Shown: positions 6,003 to 6,569 of the stretch, in pieces | Position numbering within the stretch: the stretch's first letter is position 1 | Layout: each line of letters opens with the position of its first letter | NCBI GenBank assembly: GCA_913062655.1 | Contig: CAJXXO010000150.1 | Location: forward strand, 1 to 6,569 | Source: an uncultured Bacteroidota bacterium | GTDB taxonomy: Bacteria; Bacteroidota; Bacteroidia; Chitinophagales; S012-47 | Direction of reading: 5' to 3' | Length of the DNA: 6,569 bases | Translations under genes and position numbers: made by a program | Notes under the pieces: generated by a model | What the model was told of the DNA's origin: nothing | Seen by the model: the letters and a program-made list of their open reading frames with translations, nothing else | Databases searched by the model: none

Positions 6003-6569
6003 TAGCGCAATAGTTCTTCTACCAACGCATTGTATGCCGCCACGGTATTCTTATATGCTTGCCCGGTTGCAGGACCGCTGAATCCCGTGTGCACCGCAGC
6101 CACCTTGCCATCACCGTAGAGAAAGAGGGTTGTAGGATAAGCAGAGAAGCCTTCCAGTTGTGGAAGCACATTTGCTACACCTTCCCGATCAGCGTACCCG
6201 GCATAGTATACGGGATAACTGAGCGCCAAATAATCTCTTGTACGATCGATATTGCGCTGTGCCTGTAGGCTATCGCGTGTTCTTTCAAAGGACAAGCCCA
6301 TTACTTGCAGATCACCTGAAGCCTTTTGATACAGGGCCTCCAACAAACGAGCTTCATCCTTACAGTTGGGGCACCACGTTCCCATAATCTGAATAATAGC
6401 CGGTTTTCCTCTTTCTACAGGTTGGATACCACTGGGTAGCTGCACAGTAAAAGGCGACTGAGCCGTGGCCATGCGAAAGGCATCCGGTAGCCTCACACTG
6501 TCATTCCGCCAGGCAACCCATGGCTCGGAAAAGTGGTGTCCGCTGCGATAGATCCCCCGCAAAGTATCT
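5999..6569 (-). CDS. TlpA-family thioredoxin-like protein, N-terminus cut off by window edge
   Basis: The visible C-terminal 189 residues form a thioredoxin-fold domain of the TlpA/ResA type, which handles disulfide exchange outside the cytoplasm. The active site is GTWCPNC, with the two cysteines at codons 6371-6373 and 6362-6364, preceded by the strand AIIQIM and followed by helix KDEARLLEALYQK. The cis-proline loop appears as AYPTTLFLYGDGK, and HTGFSGPATG follows. Before the domain, GIYRSGHHFSEPWVAWRND resembles the linker after an N-terminal beta domain in longer Bacteroidota TlpA proteins of about 400 residues. The frame stays open to the right edge. A TTG at 6560-6562 is possible but is internal to this conserved linker, so the gene is called partial. 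A signal peptide would lie outside the window. The TAA stop (5999-6001) overlaps the convergent oxygenase gene by 4 bp. Confidence 0.92.
   Translation of the reverse strand, partial: DTLRGIYRSGHHFSEPWVAWRNDSVRLPDAFRMATAQSPFTVQLPSGIQPVERGKPAIIQIMGTWCPNCKDEARLLEALYQKASGDLQVMGLSFERTRDSLQAQRNIDRTRDYLALSYPVYYAGYADREGVANVLPQLEGFSAYPTTLFLYGDGKVAAVHTGFSGPATGQAYKNTVAAYNALVEELLRY

Noticed and set aside
6560..6562. TTG as the start of the TlpA-like protein
   Set aside because: The frame continues to the window edge and the surrounding residues belong to a conserved linker before the thioredoxin domain, so the gene most likely starts outside the window.

Overview
The window most likely comes from a Bacteroidota chromosome. 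The evidence is two exact TAnnTTTG promoter boxes of the Bacteroidota type, no clear Shine-Dalgarno sequences at the starts, a probable DUF4221-type exported protein, and a TlpA-like thioredoxin whose flanking motifs resemble Bacteroidota homologues. The class or genus cannot be fixed from the sequence alone. No mobile element, CRISPR array, tRNA or rRNA was seen, and nearly all of the window is coding.

Layout: (1) Bases 1-1153, minus strand: rpoN (sigma-54), cut by the left edge. (2) A 150-bp divergent spacer carrying one TAnnTTTG box for each flanking gene. (3) Bases 1304-2821, plus strand: asnS, a complete asparaginyl-tRNA synthetase of the short Bacillus/Thermus-like type, with an unusual charged helical insert of about 75 residues. 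(4) Bases 2826-4919, minus strand: a compact cluster of three overlapping genes for exported proteins, read in the order Cys-rich secreted protein, DUF4221-like propeller protein, small CxxC lipoprotein. (5) A 123-bp divergent spacer. (6) Bases 5043-6002, plus strand: an isopenicillin-N-synthase-like 2-oxoglutarate/Fe(II) oxygenase. (7) Bases 5999-6569, minus strand: the C-terminal part of a TlpA-family thioredoxin-like protein, cut by the right edge.

The housekeeping genes (rpoN, asnS) are confidently identified. The least characterised part is the three-gene envelope cluster. Its genes overlap and so are probably co-transcribed and co-translated. All three products carry export signals or parts of them, and two are notable for cysteines. 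The propeller gene has no usable ATG, GTG or TTG start that would give it a complete lipoprotein signal peptide. Both convergent gene pairs are packed with almost no space between them: a 4-bp gap at asnS/lipoprotein and a 4-bp overlap at oxygenase/TlpA.
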